DNA from: Acinetobacter gerneri DSM 14967 = CIP 107464 = MTCC 9824
GTDB lineage: Bacteria > Pseudomonadota > Gammaproteobacteria > Pseudomonadales > Moraxellaceae
NCBI RefSeq assembly: GCF_000368565.1
Contig: NZ_KB849542.1
Coordinates: 1 to 64,000, forward strand
DNA: 64,000 bases
Reading direction: 5' to 3'
Each line of letters starts with the position of its first letter. Position 1 is the stretch's first letter. The position numbers and the translations under genes are program-made. Under the pieces are notes generated by a model that saw nothing but the letters and a program-made list of their open reading frames with translations, searched no databases and had not been told where the DNA came from. Positions 47,269-55,966 of this stretch are shown here, in pieces.

Positions 47269-47648
47269 GACAATCTAAAACACAATACTCAAACCCAAAG
47301 TCTGTCAAATAGGCTTTGGAGCTTTTATTCGCCCGCCAATTGAAAAAAGTAAAATTTTCAATAGCTCCAAAAACAAACGAAAAAGGTAAATTATGAAAAA
47401 AAGTTTGTTTTAATTCACAGTTTCATCATTTATACGCTGATTGAAAAAATATTTTTTAAATTGAAATTTACAAAATAGAAATCAATACTTCCAGATATAT
47501 ATCAAAGGATTAATATTGATTGACACAATAAAAATTATTTCAAAATGTTATATATTTACAAGTTTTGAATATTCTCGTCATTGAATATCCATAATTAAAT
47601 CTTATATATTGCACTATGAACAACCCACTTTTTATGAAAGGAGTTCAC
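47269..47648. other. intergenic region
   Basis: No gene. A short hairpin (CCAAAG 47295-47300 with CTTTGG 47314-47319, then GCTTTT) may weakly terminate the upstream gene. The remainder is AT-rich and probably carries the promoter of the small exported protein gene. Confidence 0.45.
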
Positions 47649-47918
47649 ATGAATAAGCTGAAAATTGGTGTTTTAGCCAGTGCAATGACGATGTTTGCAA
47701 TGAGCAGCATCGCAGCAACACCCGAGCAAGAATGCCAAAAACTCAAAGATGATTACAATGTTATTTATGCATCTAAAGGTTTCTGTTTCAAAGATCCTGA
47801 AGCAAAAGCTAAATTTGGCAATGAAAATTGTTTTACATCTAAGCCAAAATTTTCAGAACGTGAACAACAAAGACTTGACGAAATCAAGGCTCGTCAGAAA
47901 GAATTGAACTGTAAATAA
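47649..47918 (+). CDS. small exported YARHG-like protein
   Basis: 89 residues. Signal peptide MNKLKIGVLASAMTMFAMSS, cut after SIAA. The mature part has the YARHG-type pattern (VIYASKGFCFKDPEAKAKFG, then NENCFTSKPKFSEREQQRLDEI), with four cysteines. Here the ARHG core reads ASKG. YARHG domains are extracellular or periplasmic modules of unknown binding. The ATG at 47649 has AAAGGAG upstream; an upstream ATG at 47616 would give an odd extension. Confidence 0.72.
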   Translation: MNKLKIGVLASAMTMFAMSSIAATPEQECQKLKDDYNVIYASKGFCFKDPEAKAKFGNENCFTSKPKFSEREQQRLDEIKARQKELNCK

Positions 47919-47940
47919 TTCAATTCTAGGAGATTTAGAC

Positions 47941-48354
47941 ATGGCTTACGATGATCAAAACATTTTTGCAAGAATTCTTCGCGGAGAGCTCCCTGCAATC
48001 AAAGTGTATGAGGACGATAAAGTTCTTGCATTTATGGACATCATGCCGCAAGCCGAAGGACATACTTTAGTCATTCCCAAATCCCCTGCAGAAACTTTAC
48101 TTGATTTAGATGCTGAAGATGCAGCTTATACTATTCAAATCGTACAAAAAATTGCGCGTGCCATTGAAAAAGGACTCGATGCAAAAGGGATCGTTTTAAT
48201 GCAGCTCTCAGGTGCTTCTGCTGGACAAACCGTTCCACATGTACATTTTCACCTTATCCCCAGTTCAATTCATGAACTAGGTCGCCATGCTGCAACTATG
48301 GGTGATACAGATAAAATCCAAGCTCTGGCTGAAAAAATTAAAGCTGCATTATAA
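47941..48354 (+). CDS. HIT family (histidine triad) protein
   Basis: Nucleotide-binding hydrolase/transferase fold of 137 residues. NIFARILRGELPAIKVYED at the start, IMPQAEGHTLVIP in the middle, and the triad HVHFHLIP at about residues 100-107, whose central His is the nucleophile. Most like the HinT/HIT-like group that cleaves nucleoside phosphoramidates. GGAGATTTAGAC before the ATG. A UUCG-loop terminator follows. Confidence 0.92.
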   Translation: MAYDDQNIFARILRGELPAIKVYEDDKVLAFMDIMPQAEGHTLVIPKSPAETLLDLDAEDAAYTIQIVQKIARAIEKGLDAKGIVLMQLSGASAGQTVPHVHFHLIPSSIHELGRHAATMGDTDKIQALAEKIKAAL

Positions 48355-48380
48355 TTTTATTTTTTCCAGTTTGTTTTTGT

Positions 48381-48405
48381 AATGAGGCTTCGGTCTCATT
48401 TTTTA
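48381..48405 (+). terminator. terminator with UUCG loop
   Basis: AATGAGGC and GTCTCATT close a TTCG tetraloop (one G-U pair) and are followed by a T run. Confidence 0.85.
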
Positions 48406-48614
48406 TTTAAATTGACTCACTTAGATGCATTTTTATTCTATTAGAATTATTTTCAAACGTCATTAAATTGTAACTTTTTGTTCACTTCAATGTCACAAAG
48501 TTTGCAGATACTGCTTAGCAAGTTGGTGAGTATCTGTAAAATTTTGTATAACGTGCTCGCCAAAACGAAAGCAAACAAGGCTTAGACCATTTTGACTGTT
48601 TTGGAGAATTCTCA

Positions 48615-49724
48615 ATGAAAAAAGTGCTACTCGCTGCAGCAGTTGCATCATTAGGCTTAAGCGCAGCGCATGCAGCGCCTACATTGTACGGTAAGCTTAA
48701 TGTTTCTTTAAACCAAGTAGATAATAATGACTGGAAAGGCAACGACCAAACACAATTAAATTCGAATGCTTCACGTATCGGGGTTAAGGGCGAAGAAAAA
48801 CTCACTGACAGTGTTGGTGTGATCTATCAAGCTGAATGGGCAATTTCCACTGACGGTTCAGGTTCAGACACAGATTTAAGTGCACGTAACCGTTTCCTAG
48901 GTTTAAAATTTAAAGATATTGGTAGTGTAAAAGCAGGTCAATATGATTCATATTTCAAGACTTCTGCTGGTCGTTACCAAGACATTTTCAACGATGATAC
49001 AAACCTAGATATCACTAAAACAATGTATGGTGAAGAACGTTTGAAAAACGTTGTAGGTTTTGAAACTGATAAAAACCTGTTGATTCCTGGTTTAGTGTTT
49101 AGCGTTATGGCGCAAATGGGCGAAAACGATTCATCAAATTATTCAACAAAAAAACGTGATAGTTTCGGTAGTGGCGTATCAACATCTTTAGCATATGACA
49201 ACAAAGATTTAGGACTTGCAGCGGCTGTTGCAGGTAACTTTGGCGTGCAAGGTGCATATAACGCACTGAGCTTAAAAGGCATTGAATCTGATGCAGTTCG
49301 TGTAACAGGTTCTTATGACTTTACTAAAGTTGGTCTAGCTGGTCTTGTGCTTGGTGCACTTTATCAACATGCAGAACCATCAGATGCTCCATCAGCTGCA
49401 TCTCTTGCCGGAGCAGTAGACAAAGATGGTAAAACTCTTGGTTTAGACAAACGTGTTGGTCAAAATCTTGAAGAAAATGCATGGCTAATTCAAGCAACAT
49501 ATAACATCTTAAACACACCTTGGACTGTAAAAGGTCAATATCAATCTGCAAAAACAGAATGGGATGGTGGCGATCGTAAATTAGATCAATACGGTGTAGG
49601 CGTTGACTATAACTTCAATAAACAAACACGTTTTTACGGTGTACTTGCACAACAAAAACGTGATTGGCAAAGTAATGATGACAAGAAAACCGTTTATGGC
49701 TTAGGCATGGAATATAACTTCTAA
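48615..49724 (+). CDS. outer-membrane porin (Gram-negative porin family)
   Basis: 369-residue porin of the 16-strand GBP type. Signal peptide MKKVLLAAAVASLGLSAAHA; mature start APTLYGKLNVSLNQVD, the first strand. NASRIGVKGEEKL is the typical loop 1/strand 2 element. The C-terminal residue is Phe in GLGMEYNF, needed for outer-membrane assembly. Ligand specificity cannot be told. TTGGAG lies before the ATG. About 260 bp upstream are gene-free and probably hold the promoter. Confidence 0.92.
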   Translation: MKKVLLAAAVASLGLSAAHAAPTLYGKLNVSLNQVDNNDWKGNDQTQLNSNASRIGVKGEEKLTDSVGVIYQAEWAISTDGSGSDTDLSARNRFLGLKFKDIGSVKAGQYDSYFKTSAGRYQDIFNDDTNLDITKTMYGEERLKNVVGFETDKNLLIPGLVFSVMAQMGENDSSNYSTKKRDSFGSGVSTSLAYDNKDLGLAAAVAGNFGVQGAYNALSLKGIESDAVRVTGSYDFTKVGLAGLVLGALYQHAEPSDAPSAASLAGAVDKDGKTLGLDKRVGQNLEENAWLIQATYNILNTPWTVKGQYQSAKTEWDGGDRKLDQYGVGVDYNFNKQTRFYGVLAQQKRDWQSNDDKKTVYGLGMEYNF

Positions 49725-49744
49725 TTTCACATTAAAAGTTAATG

Positions 49745-49775
49745 ATAAAAGGGCTAAATGCCCTTTTATTTTTTT
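49745..49775 (+). terminator. terminator after the porin gene
   Basis: AAAAGGGC / GCCCTTTT stem with a 5-base loop and a T run. Confidence 0.85.
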
Positions 49776-49788
49776 GAGTAGCCCTTAA

Positions 49789-49822
49789 AACAATAAAAAC
49801 CTCATTTGAGGTTTTTATTGTT
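49789..49822. terminator. bidirectional terminator between porin and yidB
   Basis: 15-bp perfect inverted repeat (AACAATAAAAACCTC) with a 4-base loop. It is in position to end the minus-strand YidB gene, whose stop is just to the right. Confidence 0.85.
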
Positions 49823-49847
49823 AAAATTCACTTGAGATTTAAAACAA

Positions 49848-50438
49848 TTATTTTAAAAATCCAGAAACCAGATTCATTACATTTTGGATATCTGAATTGG
49901 CTTCTTGATGATTAGTGGCATCACCATCTGGTGTCAAAGAATCAATGATTTGTGGTAACACAGAAGAAATTGCACCATATACCTGATCTGTCGGTACATT
50001 GGCTTGCTGAGCAACTTGTTCAACTTCTTGAGTATTGAAAAGACTTTGAATCTGGCTCGTTGCAGCCTCGGTATTGGATTGATTTGGATCAACCCAGCTT
50101 TGTACTTGACCACCAAGACCTGCGCCTTGAAGTTTTGCTAATGCACCTTGTAAACCACCATTTTGCTGGATCCAGCCTAAAACTAAAGGCACTACAGCGA
50201 TCAATAATGATGAAGCATTAAAACCACTCGATTGAGGTGCCTGTTGTTGTCCCCCACCCAAACCGCCAAGAACAGAACCTAAAATCCCACCCAAACCGCC
50301 TTGTGACTGTTGTTGTCCACCTGCAACTTGCCCGAGTACTGACCCCAATATACCGCCTAAACCACCTTGTCCCGATTGTTGTTGACCACCAAGCGCTTGC
50401 TGAGCCAAGATTTCCACAATATTACTTAGATTTGTCAT
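49848..50438 (-). CDS. yidB: YidB family protein (DUF937) with Gly/Gln-rich repeats
   Basis: 196 residues. N-terminal LSNIVEILAQQALGGQ, then two tandem copies of a Gly/Gln-rich unit with QGGLGGILGSVLG at residues 24-36 and 46-58. The C-terminal DUF937 part (QVEQVAQQANVPTDQVYGAI, followed by LPQIIDSLTPDG) is the conserved domain. Function unknown. AAGGAAT before the ATG. Confidence 0.8.
   Translation of the reverse strand: MTNLSNIVEILAQQALGGQQQSGQGGLGGILGSVLGQVAGGQQQSQGGLGGILGSVLGGLGGGQQQAPQSSGFNASSLLIAVVPLVLGWIQQNGGLQGALAKLQGAGLGGQVQSWVDPNQSNTEAATSQIQSLFNTQEVEQVAQQANVPTDQVYGAISSVLPQIIDSLTPDGDATNHQEANSDIQNVMNLVSGFLK
50235..50387 (-). repeat. coding tandem repeat in yidB
   Basis: Two copies of about 66 bp encode the glycine-rich QGGLGGILGSVLG units. 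Such a repeat can change copy number by slippage. Confidence 0.65.
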
Positions 50439-50563
50439 GATTATTCCTTAATAAGTATAATGACTCAGCTCTAGAATACTGTGAAAATTACAATAATCAA
50501 AAAGCAATTTGTATATTTTTTTAACAGAATTCTACCGCTTTTTAAATACTTACAAATAATGGC

Positions 50564-51034
50564 TTACCAACGGAACTTGTTCCAGTTTTCAGGATTTGCC
50601 CAGAACTTTGAGTTAAACCAATCTGGTACATGTTTATAGGTCAAAATATTGAATTGCCAAAGTGCAAAATCACGATCATGCGTTTGTTTATCTATAAGTT
50701 GAGTAAAACCTAAGGCGCGCATTAAATGTTCATCTTTCAATTTACACACCACGACAATGCGTTTTGCCATCAAATCACGTAATTTAACTAAAAGCTGAGA
50801 TTGAACAATTTCTGAAATATTTTCCATCTCTGGTGTATCTAATAATACAAATCCCAAATCATATCGCATATTGAATGGCAGATTTATAAACTCATTTACG
50901 TTAAAATAGTGCCATTGAATTGAGTGATTTGTATTGTATTGTGTCAAATCTTGACCGATACATACAGCAGTTGATATAGGCTGCTCTTTAGATAAATCGT
51001 CTAGCATAGAAGTGATGACATTTAACTCAGCCAT
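50564..51034 (-). CDS. hypothetical protein (DUF6231-like)
   Basis: 156 residues, Rossmann-like in pattern: TAVCIGQDLTQY at the start, DLGFVLLDTPEMEN in the middle, and KRIVVVCKLKDEHLMRALGF further on. The C-terminal DWFNSKFWANPENWNKFRW is aromatic-rich. I recall similar proteins as DUF6231, but only weakly. It is divergent from the DUF2797 gene with 33 bp between starts, so the two share a promoter region. Confidence 0.65.
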   Translation of the reverse strand: MAELNVITSMLDDLSKEQPISTAVCIGQDLTQYNTNHSIQWHYFNVNEFINLPFNMRYDLGFVLLDTPEMENISEIVQSQLLVKLRDLMAKRIVVVCKLKDEHLMRALGFTQLIDKQTHDRDFALWQFNILTYKHVPDWFNSKFWANPENWNKFRW

Positions 51035-51067
51035 AACTGCACCTTTATATTGAGTGAGTAATTAAAC

Positions 51068-51940
51068 ATGGAACTTCAAGGCATTTGCCATAAAATGCAT
51101 GCAGGTTTGAAAGACCTTAGTGTAACTGATCAACAAACTCACAAGGCAAATGTAGAGTATAAATTTATTTTAGATCGTTTAGAAATTGACCTTCCATTCA
51201 ATTTAGGTCAGGAAATTGAGCTTGAAGCGACGGGAAATATCTACTGCATTTCATGTGGTAGCAAAACACCTAAATCCTATTCTCAAGGACATTGTTTTAA
51301 GTGTTTTAAAACCAAAGCTTCATGTGATATGTGTATTATGAAACCTGAAACATGCCATTACCATCTTGGAACATGCCGTGAAGATGATTTTGCTCACGAA
51401 GTTTGTTTTCAACCACATATCGTATATTTGGCAAATTCTAGTGCGCTCAAAGTTGGGATTACTCGAATTGGTCAAATGCCAACACGCTGGCTAGATCAAG
51501 GAGCGACTCAAGCATTACCGATCATGAAAGTCGGTTCACGTCGTCTATCTGGACAACTCGAAATCATGTTTGGTACACAGGTTGCTGACAAAACTGATTG
51601 GCGTAAGCTTTTAAAAGGTGAAGCAGATCCAGTCAATCTCGTTGAAATCCGCAATGAATTGGTTGAAGAATTTGCACCTAAAATTCAGACGATTCGAGAT
51701 GAATTTGCTCAAAATCTAGAATTTAATGAAACAGTTGAATATCTTGAGGATGAGTTACCACGCGAATTTATCTACCCAGTTGATATCTATCCTGAGAAAA
51801 TCAAATCTCACAATTTAGATAAAACACCGGTTATTCGTGGGAAATTGCAAGGTATCAAAGGACAATATCTTCTCTTAGATACTGGTGTAATTAATATTCG
51901 CAAATATACAGGTTATGAATTAAAAGTCCGAGCTGAATAA
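51068..51940 (+). CDS. DUF2797 family zinc-binding protein
   Basis: 290 residues. Clustered metal-binding cysteines: CISCGSKTPKSYSQGHCFKC, CDMCIMKPETCHYH and GTCRE. Next comes VYLANSSALKVGITRI, typical of the GIY-YIG-like part of DUF2797, with PTRWLDQGATQA. Function unknown; a nucleic-acid role is plausible for the fold. The gene ends at a long palindromic terminator. Confidence 0.85.
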   Translation: MELQGICHKMHAGLKDLSVTDQQTHKANVEYKFILDRLEIDLPFNLGQEIELEATGNIYCISCGSKTPKSYSQGHCFKCFKTKASCDMCIMKPETCHYHLGTCREDDFAHEVCFQPHIVYLANSSALKVGITRIGQMPTRWLDQGATQALPIMKVGSRRLSGQLEIMFGTQVADKTDWRKLLKGEADPVNLVEIRNELVEEFAPKIQTIRDEFAQNLEFNETVEYLEDELPREFIYPVDIYPEKIKSHNLDKTPVIRGKLQGIKGQYLLLDTGVINIRKYTGYELKVRAE

Positions 51941-51950
51941 ACTGTAACCT

Positions 51951-51982
51951 AAAGCTATAATATTTTAAAATATTATAGCTTT
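51951..51982 (+). terminator. palindromic terminator after the DUF2797 gene
   Basis: A 32-base perfect palindrome with AAAGCTATAATATTTT arms, followed by TTAATTTT. Confidence 0.8.
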
Positions 51983-52013
51983 TAATTTTATTCATATTTA
52001 TCATCCACACACT

Positions 52014-52718
52014 TTATAATTTTTCCTGTACTTTATTCCCTTTAAAGTAATACGTAATATTATAATTTTTATCTATTGAGACATTTTTTTGAGCCGAAAT
52101 ATATTTTTCTTTAACCACACCAAATTTATCTATTGTATAAATAACTAGTTGCACACCTTCATTTTCATTTGCTAAAAAAGGTAAAATAATAATCTCACTC
52201 CCCTTTTCAGTTTCTTTCAAAACTACTCCATCACCAAAAGATGGTGAGATAAAAGAATAATATTTTATTAGTTTACTCGATTTTATTAAATTTACTTTCT
52301 GACAACTATCTTTATTTCCACTCTCAAGACATTGCAAATGATCATTGGAATTATATGGTAATGCTGTAATTTCAAGATTATAATAATTAAACTCTTTAGC
52401 ATCATTTTTTCCAGTGTTCAAATACTCCAATCGTGATAAATATTCACGTTGATAGCACTTTTCTTTGATTAAGCCAACTCCCTCTCCTAAAGCATAACTT
52501 GTACTCCATTCACACTTTTTTTGAACATCTGAACTCCATTTTTTAAAATCACTGGTTTTGTTATTATTCTTATTTTTCAATTGTATTAATATTTTTTTAT
52601 TCTCACTTTCAGTACATTTCAAATTTCGGTAGACATTATTAAAGTCACAGTTAGCTAGAGATTTGGTTATATACAACAAAGTAGATAATAAAATAAATAT
52701 TCTTAATAGAATTTTCAT
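52014..52718 (-). CDS. LprI/DUF1311-like exported protein
   Basis: 234 residues. Signal peptide (FILLSTLLYITKSLA), then CDFNNVYRNLKCTESENKK, and a later W-x(5)-KKCEW with CYQREYLSRL. This Cys/Trp/Arg spacing is that of the LprI/DUF1311 lysozyme-inhibitor-like family. It is last in the row of exported genes behind the amidase effector. Its ribosome binding site (AGGAATTT) lies within the end of the frame that extends the preceding broken gene, supporting an original operon. It may protect peptidoglycan against the effector; this is inference. Confidence 0.65.
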   Translation of the reverse strand: MKILLRIFILLSTLLYITKSLANCDFNNVYRNLKCTESENKKILIQLKNKNNNKTSDFKKWSSDVQKKCEWSTSYALGEGVGLIKEKCYQREYLSRLEYLNTGKNDAKEFNYYNLEITALPYNSNDHLQCLESGNKDSCQKVNLIKSSKLIKYYSFISPSFGDGVVLKETEKGSEIIILPFLANENEGVQLVIYTIDKFGVVKEKYISAQKNVSIDKNYNITYYFKGNKVQEKL

Positions 52719-52843
52719 ATTAAATTCCTATAAAATTATCAGGTAAAATTATTTTAAAAGGTTTTGGTATTTTGTTTTTTAACTCAGAAACAGTAGCATA
52801 CGCATGCATAGATTGCCTTGTAGCTGAATAAAAATTACTCCCT

Positions 52844-53335
52844 TTACTCTCCACGTATTTTATAACTTTTGCCAATAGAAATTTCAGTAATATGACTTCC
52901 TTCTCTACCATATACCATATCACCATTAGTAATAATCACCCATTTCCGTTTACCTATAGGTGTAAATATAAAGCTTTTATCTTTTTCACCGTCCCCATCC
53001 ATATCACCATTGACTGTTAACATATAATTTAAAGGCATGTCAGGATCATGACCAAAAATATTAACAATTTTAAAGACTACTTTCTCCGAATTACATTTTT
53101 TATAAAATGTAATCTGTTTTTTCTGTGTATCAATAAAAATTAAAGCTTGATCTTTATAACAACTTGGATCTACATCTATGGGATATAAAATTTTATTTTT
53201 TAAAGACTCTACATCATAATAATTTTTTTTCAGTTCTGACAAACCTTTTTTTAAATAACTATTGATGCACTGACTATCATTTCTCTTACAATTTAACAAA
53301 ATTTCTTTCTTTAAATTCATATTATCCATTGACAT
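52844..53335 (-). pseudogene. 3' fragment of the split LprI-like gene
   Basis: Open from 53376; the ATG at 53335 is an internal codon, so no signal peptide is present. It contains CINSYLKKGLSELKKNYYD, then a VNGDMDGDGEKDKSF segment like a calcium-binding EF/VCBS-type loop. The end differs from its relatives by a probable frameshift. Confidence 0.7.
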
Positions 53336-53376
53336 AATTTTTAAAGAATTTTCTTGATTTGAGTATGTGAAATTTA

Positions 53377-54233
53377 GGGTCTGTTGACATTTGTTGCCTA
53401 AAAAAATAGCGAGATAGTAAAATTAAATCGCCAAACCCAATTTTACCCCCGCTATGCCTCGTACAATGCTGAATGATCAACACTGGTCTAAGTTACTTTC
53501 TATTTTCCGTCACTTTAATATTTATCTCAAACTAAATTTAAGAAATTTTATCGAAGCTATTCTATTTCGTATCAGAACAGGTTGTCCTTGGAGAGATTTA
53601 CCTCAAGAATTTGGTAAGCCAAACTCTATCTTTAAGAAATACAATCGTTGGTCTAAAAATGATAAGTTTATGAATATTTTTAAATTATTTAGTAAACATG
53701 CTGATAAAGAATGGATATTTATTGATGGTAGCCACGTACGGGCACACCAGCATTCTTCAGGTATTAATAATCAAGATATTTCCAAAAGTATCGGTGGTAA
53801 TAGTTCAAAAATACATTTAGCAGTTGATTCTAATGGTAATCCCATTGAGTTTATTATTTCAGATGGAACTTCCCATGATATTAAGATAGCCCCTGATCTG
53901 GTATCAAAATTAGATTTAACTGAATCAGAAATATTATGTGCTGATAAAGGTTATGACTCAGACAACTTCAGGACTCAAATTGAGCAAACAAAAACTAAGT
54001 CAAATATTCCTAGAAAATCAAACACTAAGTCTAACAATGATCATATGGATTGGCATATCTATAAAATCAGGCACTTAGTTGAGAATTCATTCTGTAGGTT
54101 AAAACAATTTAGAGGAATTTCAACTCGATATGACAAGCTAAAGCGTAATTATCAAAGTGCTGTCGCTCTTGCTTGTATATTTATTTGGTTACCATTGTAG
54201 GTTAAGTTCCATACTGCAAATGTCAACACACCC
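53377..54233 (+). mobile_element. IS5-family insertion sequence (IS427-like), 857 bp
   Basis: Imperfect terminal inverted repeats GGGT(C/G)TGTTGACATTTG at 53377-53393 and, inverted, at 54217-54233. Flanking TA on both sides is the target duplication (53375-53376 and 54234-54235). A single transposase gene fills the element. The element appears intact and so possibly recent. Confidence 0.88.
53454..54200 (+). CDS. IS5-family transposase
   Basis: 248 residues, DDE type. The first Asp is in IFIDGSHVRAHQHS, the second in ILCADKGYDSD, and the Glu in LVENSFCRLKQFRGISTRY, with the Y-(2)-R-(3)-E signature region. The N-terminus RTMLNDQHWSKL and CPWRDLP are typical of the IS427 group. It is a single frame without the frameshift some relatives use. 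Confidence 0.9.
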   Translation: MPRTMLNDQHWSKLLSIFRHFNIYLKLNLRNFIEAILFRIRTGCPWRDLPQEFGKPNSIFKKYNRWSKNDKFMNIFKLFSKHADKEWIFIDGSHVRAHQHSSGINNQDISKSIGGNSSKIHLAVDSNGNPIEFIISDGTSHDIKIAPDLVSKLDLTESEILCADKGYDSDNFRTQIEQTKTKSNIPRKSNTKSNNDHMDWHIYKIRHLVENSFCRLKQFRGISTRYDKLKRNYQSAVALACIFIWLPL

Positions 54234-54611
54234 TAAAATCATTTCTTTATAAGCATCATCATACAACTTTCTTTCATTGGAAGGGAAGTTATATCCAGAT
54301 TGTAATAATGCATCATTATTTAAGGAAAGCTCACTTGCATAAACCTTTTTTAAAGCCATAAGCTCTTTTTTATAAGCTGAATTTACGCAATAAGAATCAT
54401 AATTAATACAATTAGTAGCTATTTCATTTACAGTACGTTGCCGTGAATTATTAATTTCTTTTACTTTTTCATACTTATTTTTATTTACAAAATTCACAAC
54501 CAATTCGTCAAAATATTGCTTATATAAAAATGAATTTTTATACTGTTCACTCTCAGCAAATGAAGTATTTATTATGAATAAACCAAATAAAAATATGATA
54601 GCTTTTTTCAC
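54189..54611 (-). pseudogene. 5' fragment of the split LprI-like gene
   Basis: Starts with GTG at 54611 (GAGGGTTGA upstream). Signal peptide KKAIIFLFGLFIINTSFA. Residues 1-126 are from the host gene; the last 14 (GCVDICSMELNLQW) are read from the right end of the IS5-family element, then stop. Confidence 0.75.
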
Positions 54612-54654
54612 TCAACCCTCTCATGAATTTTTAAAATAAGATAATATTAGTAAT

Positions 54655-54828
54655 CTAAAAATCACTACATTTTAATTTTTCTTCAATTAAATTTTTATCA
54701 GTTGTATAATTCATAGAAAAATTCAAATTGATCAAATCTTCTTTTCTAAATACAGTAGGAATAATGGTAATACCCCCATTTTTAATTGAATTAATGGGTA
54801 GAAAATCTAAAGCCTTGTTATTGTTTAA
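54655..54828 (-). pseudogene. orphan 3' gene remnant next to the IS3 element
   Basis: Open frame with no start of its own; the only ATG (54846) is within the IS3 element. It reads NNNKALDFLPINSIKNGG, then ITIIPTVFRKEDLINLNF and KLKCSDF before the stop. It is probably the severed 3' end of the LprI-like gene beyond the IS3 element, since the frame could continue from VWNI there. Confidence 0.5.
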
Positions 54829-55564
54829 AAATAGGTGGACAACCATTTACTGACATATGAGGTCGTTCATGATTATAAAAGTACTGCCAGTCAGTTGTAT
54901 AGTCCTGCACCTCGCTCAGATCTCGAAATAAATATTGATTTAGACACTCATAACGTACTGTACGATTAAATCGCTCAACATATGCATTTTGCTGTGGATT
55001 GCCTGGTTGAGTAAATACATGCTCAATACCATGCTGATCACACCACTTTTCCATCAGCTCACTTATATACTCTGGGCCATTGTCGGTTCTAATGCGTTTA
55101 GGTTTACCTCGCCATTCAATGAGCTGATCAAGTCCTCTCAGCACACGTTCTGCTGGCAACGAAAAGTCAATCAATATATCCAATGACTCGCGATTATAGT
55201 CATCAATCACGTTGTGAACTCGATAACTACGTCCATCACTGAGTTGATCATACATAAAGTCCATTGACCATGATTCATTCTTAGCTGTCGGTACTGCAAG
55301 GGTTTCAGGCTGTTCTCGTTTAATCCGCTTATTAGGCTTGATTCTTAAATTAAGCTCAAGCTCCTTATAAATGCGATAGACACGTTTGTGGTTCCATTTG
55401 TATTTTTTAACATTACGCAAATACAGGAAACAAAGCTTGAAGCCCCATGTTTTATGATCATTGGTTAATTGAATCAACCATTCGGCAATCTGTTGATTCT
55501 CTTCATCTAAACGAGCTTTATAGCGATAACACGTTTGACTGACTTTAAAAATTAAGCAGGCCAT
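54818..55564 (-). CDS. IS3-family transposase OrfB
   Basis: 248 residues from the ATG, with the frame open further upstream. DDE catalytic residues: Asp in SMDFMYDQLSDG, Asp in RTDNGPEYISEL and Glu in NAYVERFNRTVRYECL. It is probably made as an OrfAB fusion: a -1 shift at A-AAA-AAG (minus strand, 55633-55639) joins the end of orfA in phase, giving KKVLRPVQRKSLA. The C-terminus ends in PPIFKQ, with its stop at or just beyond the element's edge. Confidence 0.85.
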   Translation of the reverse strand: MACLIFKVSQTCYRYKARLDEENQQIAEWLIQLTNDHKTWGFKLCFLYLRNVKKYKWNHKRVYRIYKELELNLRIKPNKRIKREQPETLAVPTAKNESWSMDFMYDQLSDGRSYRVHNVIDDYNRESLDILIDFSLPAERVLRGLDQLIEWRGKPKRIRTDNGPEYISELMEKWCDQHGIEHVFTQPGNPQQNAYVERFNRTVRYECLNQYLFRDLSEVQDYTTDWQYFYNHERPHMSVNGCPPIFKQ

Positions 55565-55966
55565 GCTGATTGAAATCTTAAATTGCTCAGTAGCTTGCTG
55601 AGCAAGTGACTTTCGCTGAACAGGCCTTAAAACTTTTTTAAAAGTGCATCTTGCAAGATGTCTGACTTTAGCCGCTCATCAGCATACATGCGTTTTAAAC
55701 GGGCATTTTCAGCCTCAAGTTCTTTAAGCCGCGTCATCATTGAAAGATCCATGCCGCCATATTTGGACTTCCACTTGTAGAATGTAGCAGAGCTCATACC
55801 ATGTTCGCGGCACAAGTTCGGTATGGGTGTTCCTGCTTCAGCTTGCTTCAAGATACTCATGATCAAGCTGTCTGAATACTTAGATGTTTTCATAGAAAAT
55901 CTCCTTAAATCAAGGTTATTCGATTTTCTACTTTTAAACTCAATTATTTTTAGGGAGGATTACCTA
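54828..55966 (-). mobile_element. IS3-family insertion sequence, about 1.1 kb
   Basis: Two overlapping-phase transposase genes (orfA 55627-55893, orfB below) on the minus strand. Exact ends were not resolved: short inverted repeats (TAGGT...CC or TAAAAATA) occur on both sides, but no clear target duplication. The boundaries given are approximate to about 15 bp. Confidence 0.75.
55627..55893 (-). CDS. IS3-family transposase OrfA
   Basis: 88 residues: helix-turn-helix (ILKQAEAGTPIPNLCREHGM, then SATFYKWKSKYGG) followed by a leucine-zipper-like region (ELEAENARLKRMYADERLK). It binds the element's ends. It ends QDALLKKF, with the slippery A6G heptamer just before the stop. Confidence 0.88.
   Translation of the reverse strand: MKTSKYSDSLIMSILKQAEAGTPIPNLCREHGMSSATFYKWKSKYGGMDLSMMTRLKELEAENARLKRMYADERLKSDILQDALLKKF

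Larger units (their letters stand above)
52720..54611 (-). pseudogene. LprI-like exported gene split by an IS5-family element
   Basis: The 5' part (54611-54234) encodes a signal peptide and a DUF1311-like region with CINYDSYCVNSAYKKELMAL. The element sits at 53377-54233. The 3' part (53376-52844) continues in the same frame when one of the two TA target copies is removed, giving KEMILNFTYSNQENSLKIMS across the junction with no stop. The 3' part holds a second, similar repeat (NCKRNDSQCINSYLKKGL). A further shift near 52870 would extend it to 52720. As it stands the product is truncated after residue 140. Confidence 0.8.

Noticed and set aside
53376-54236. IS5-family element as part of a composite transposon with the IS3 element
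   Set aside because: The two elements belong to different families, have different ends and carry no cargo gene between them other than the broken host genes.
54836-54846. ATG start for a 63-residue gene ending at 54655
   Set aside because: The start codon lies inside the IS3 transposase end; only the 3' part is host sequence.
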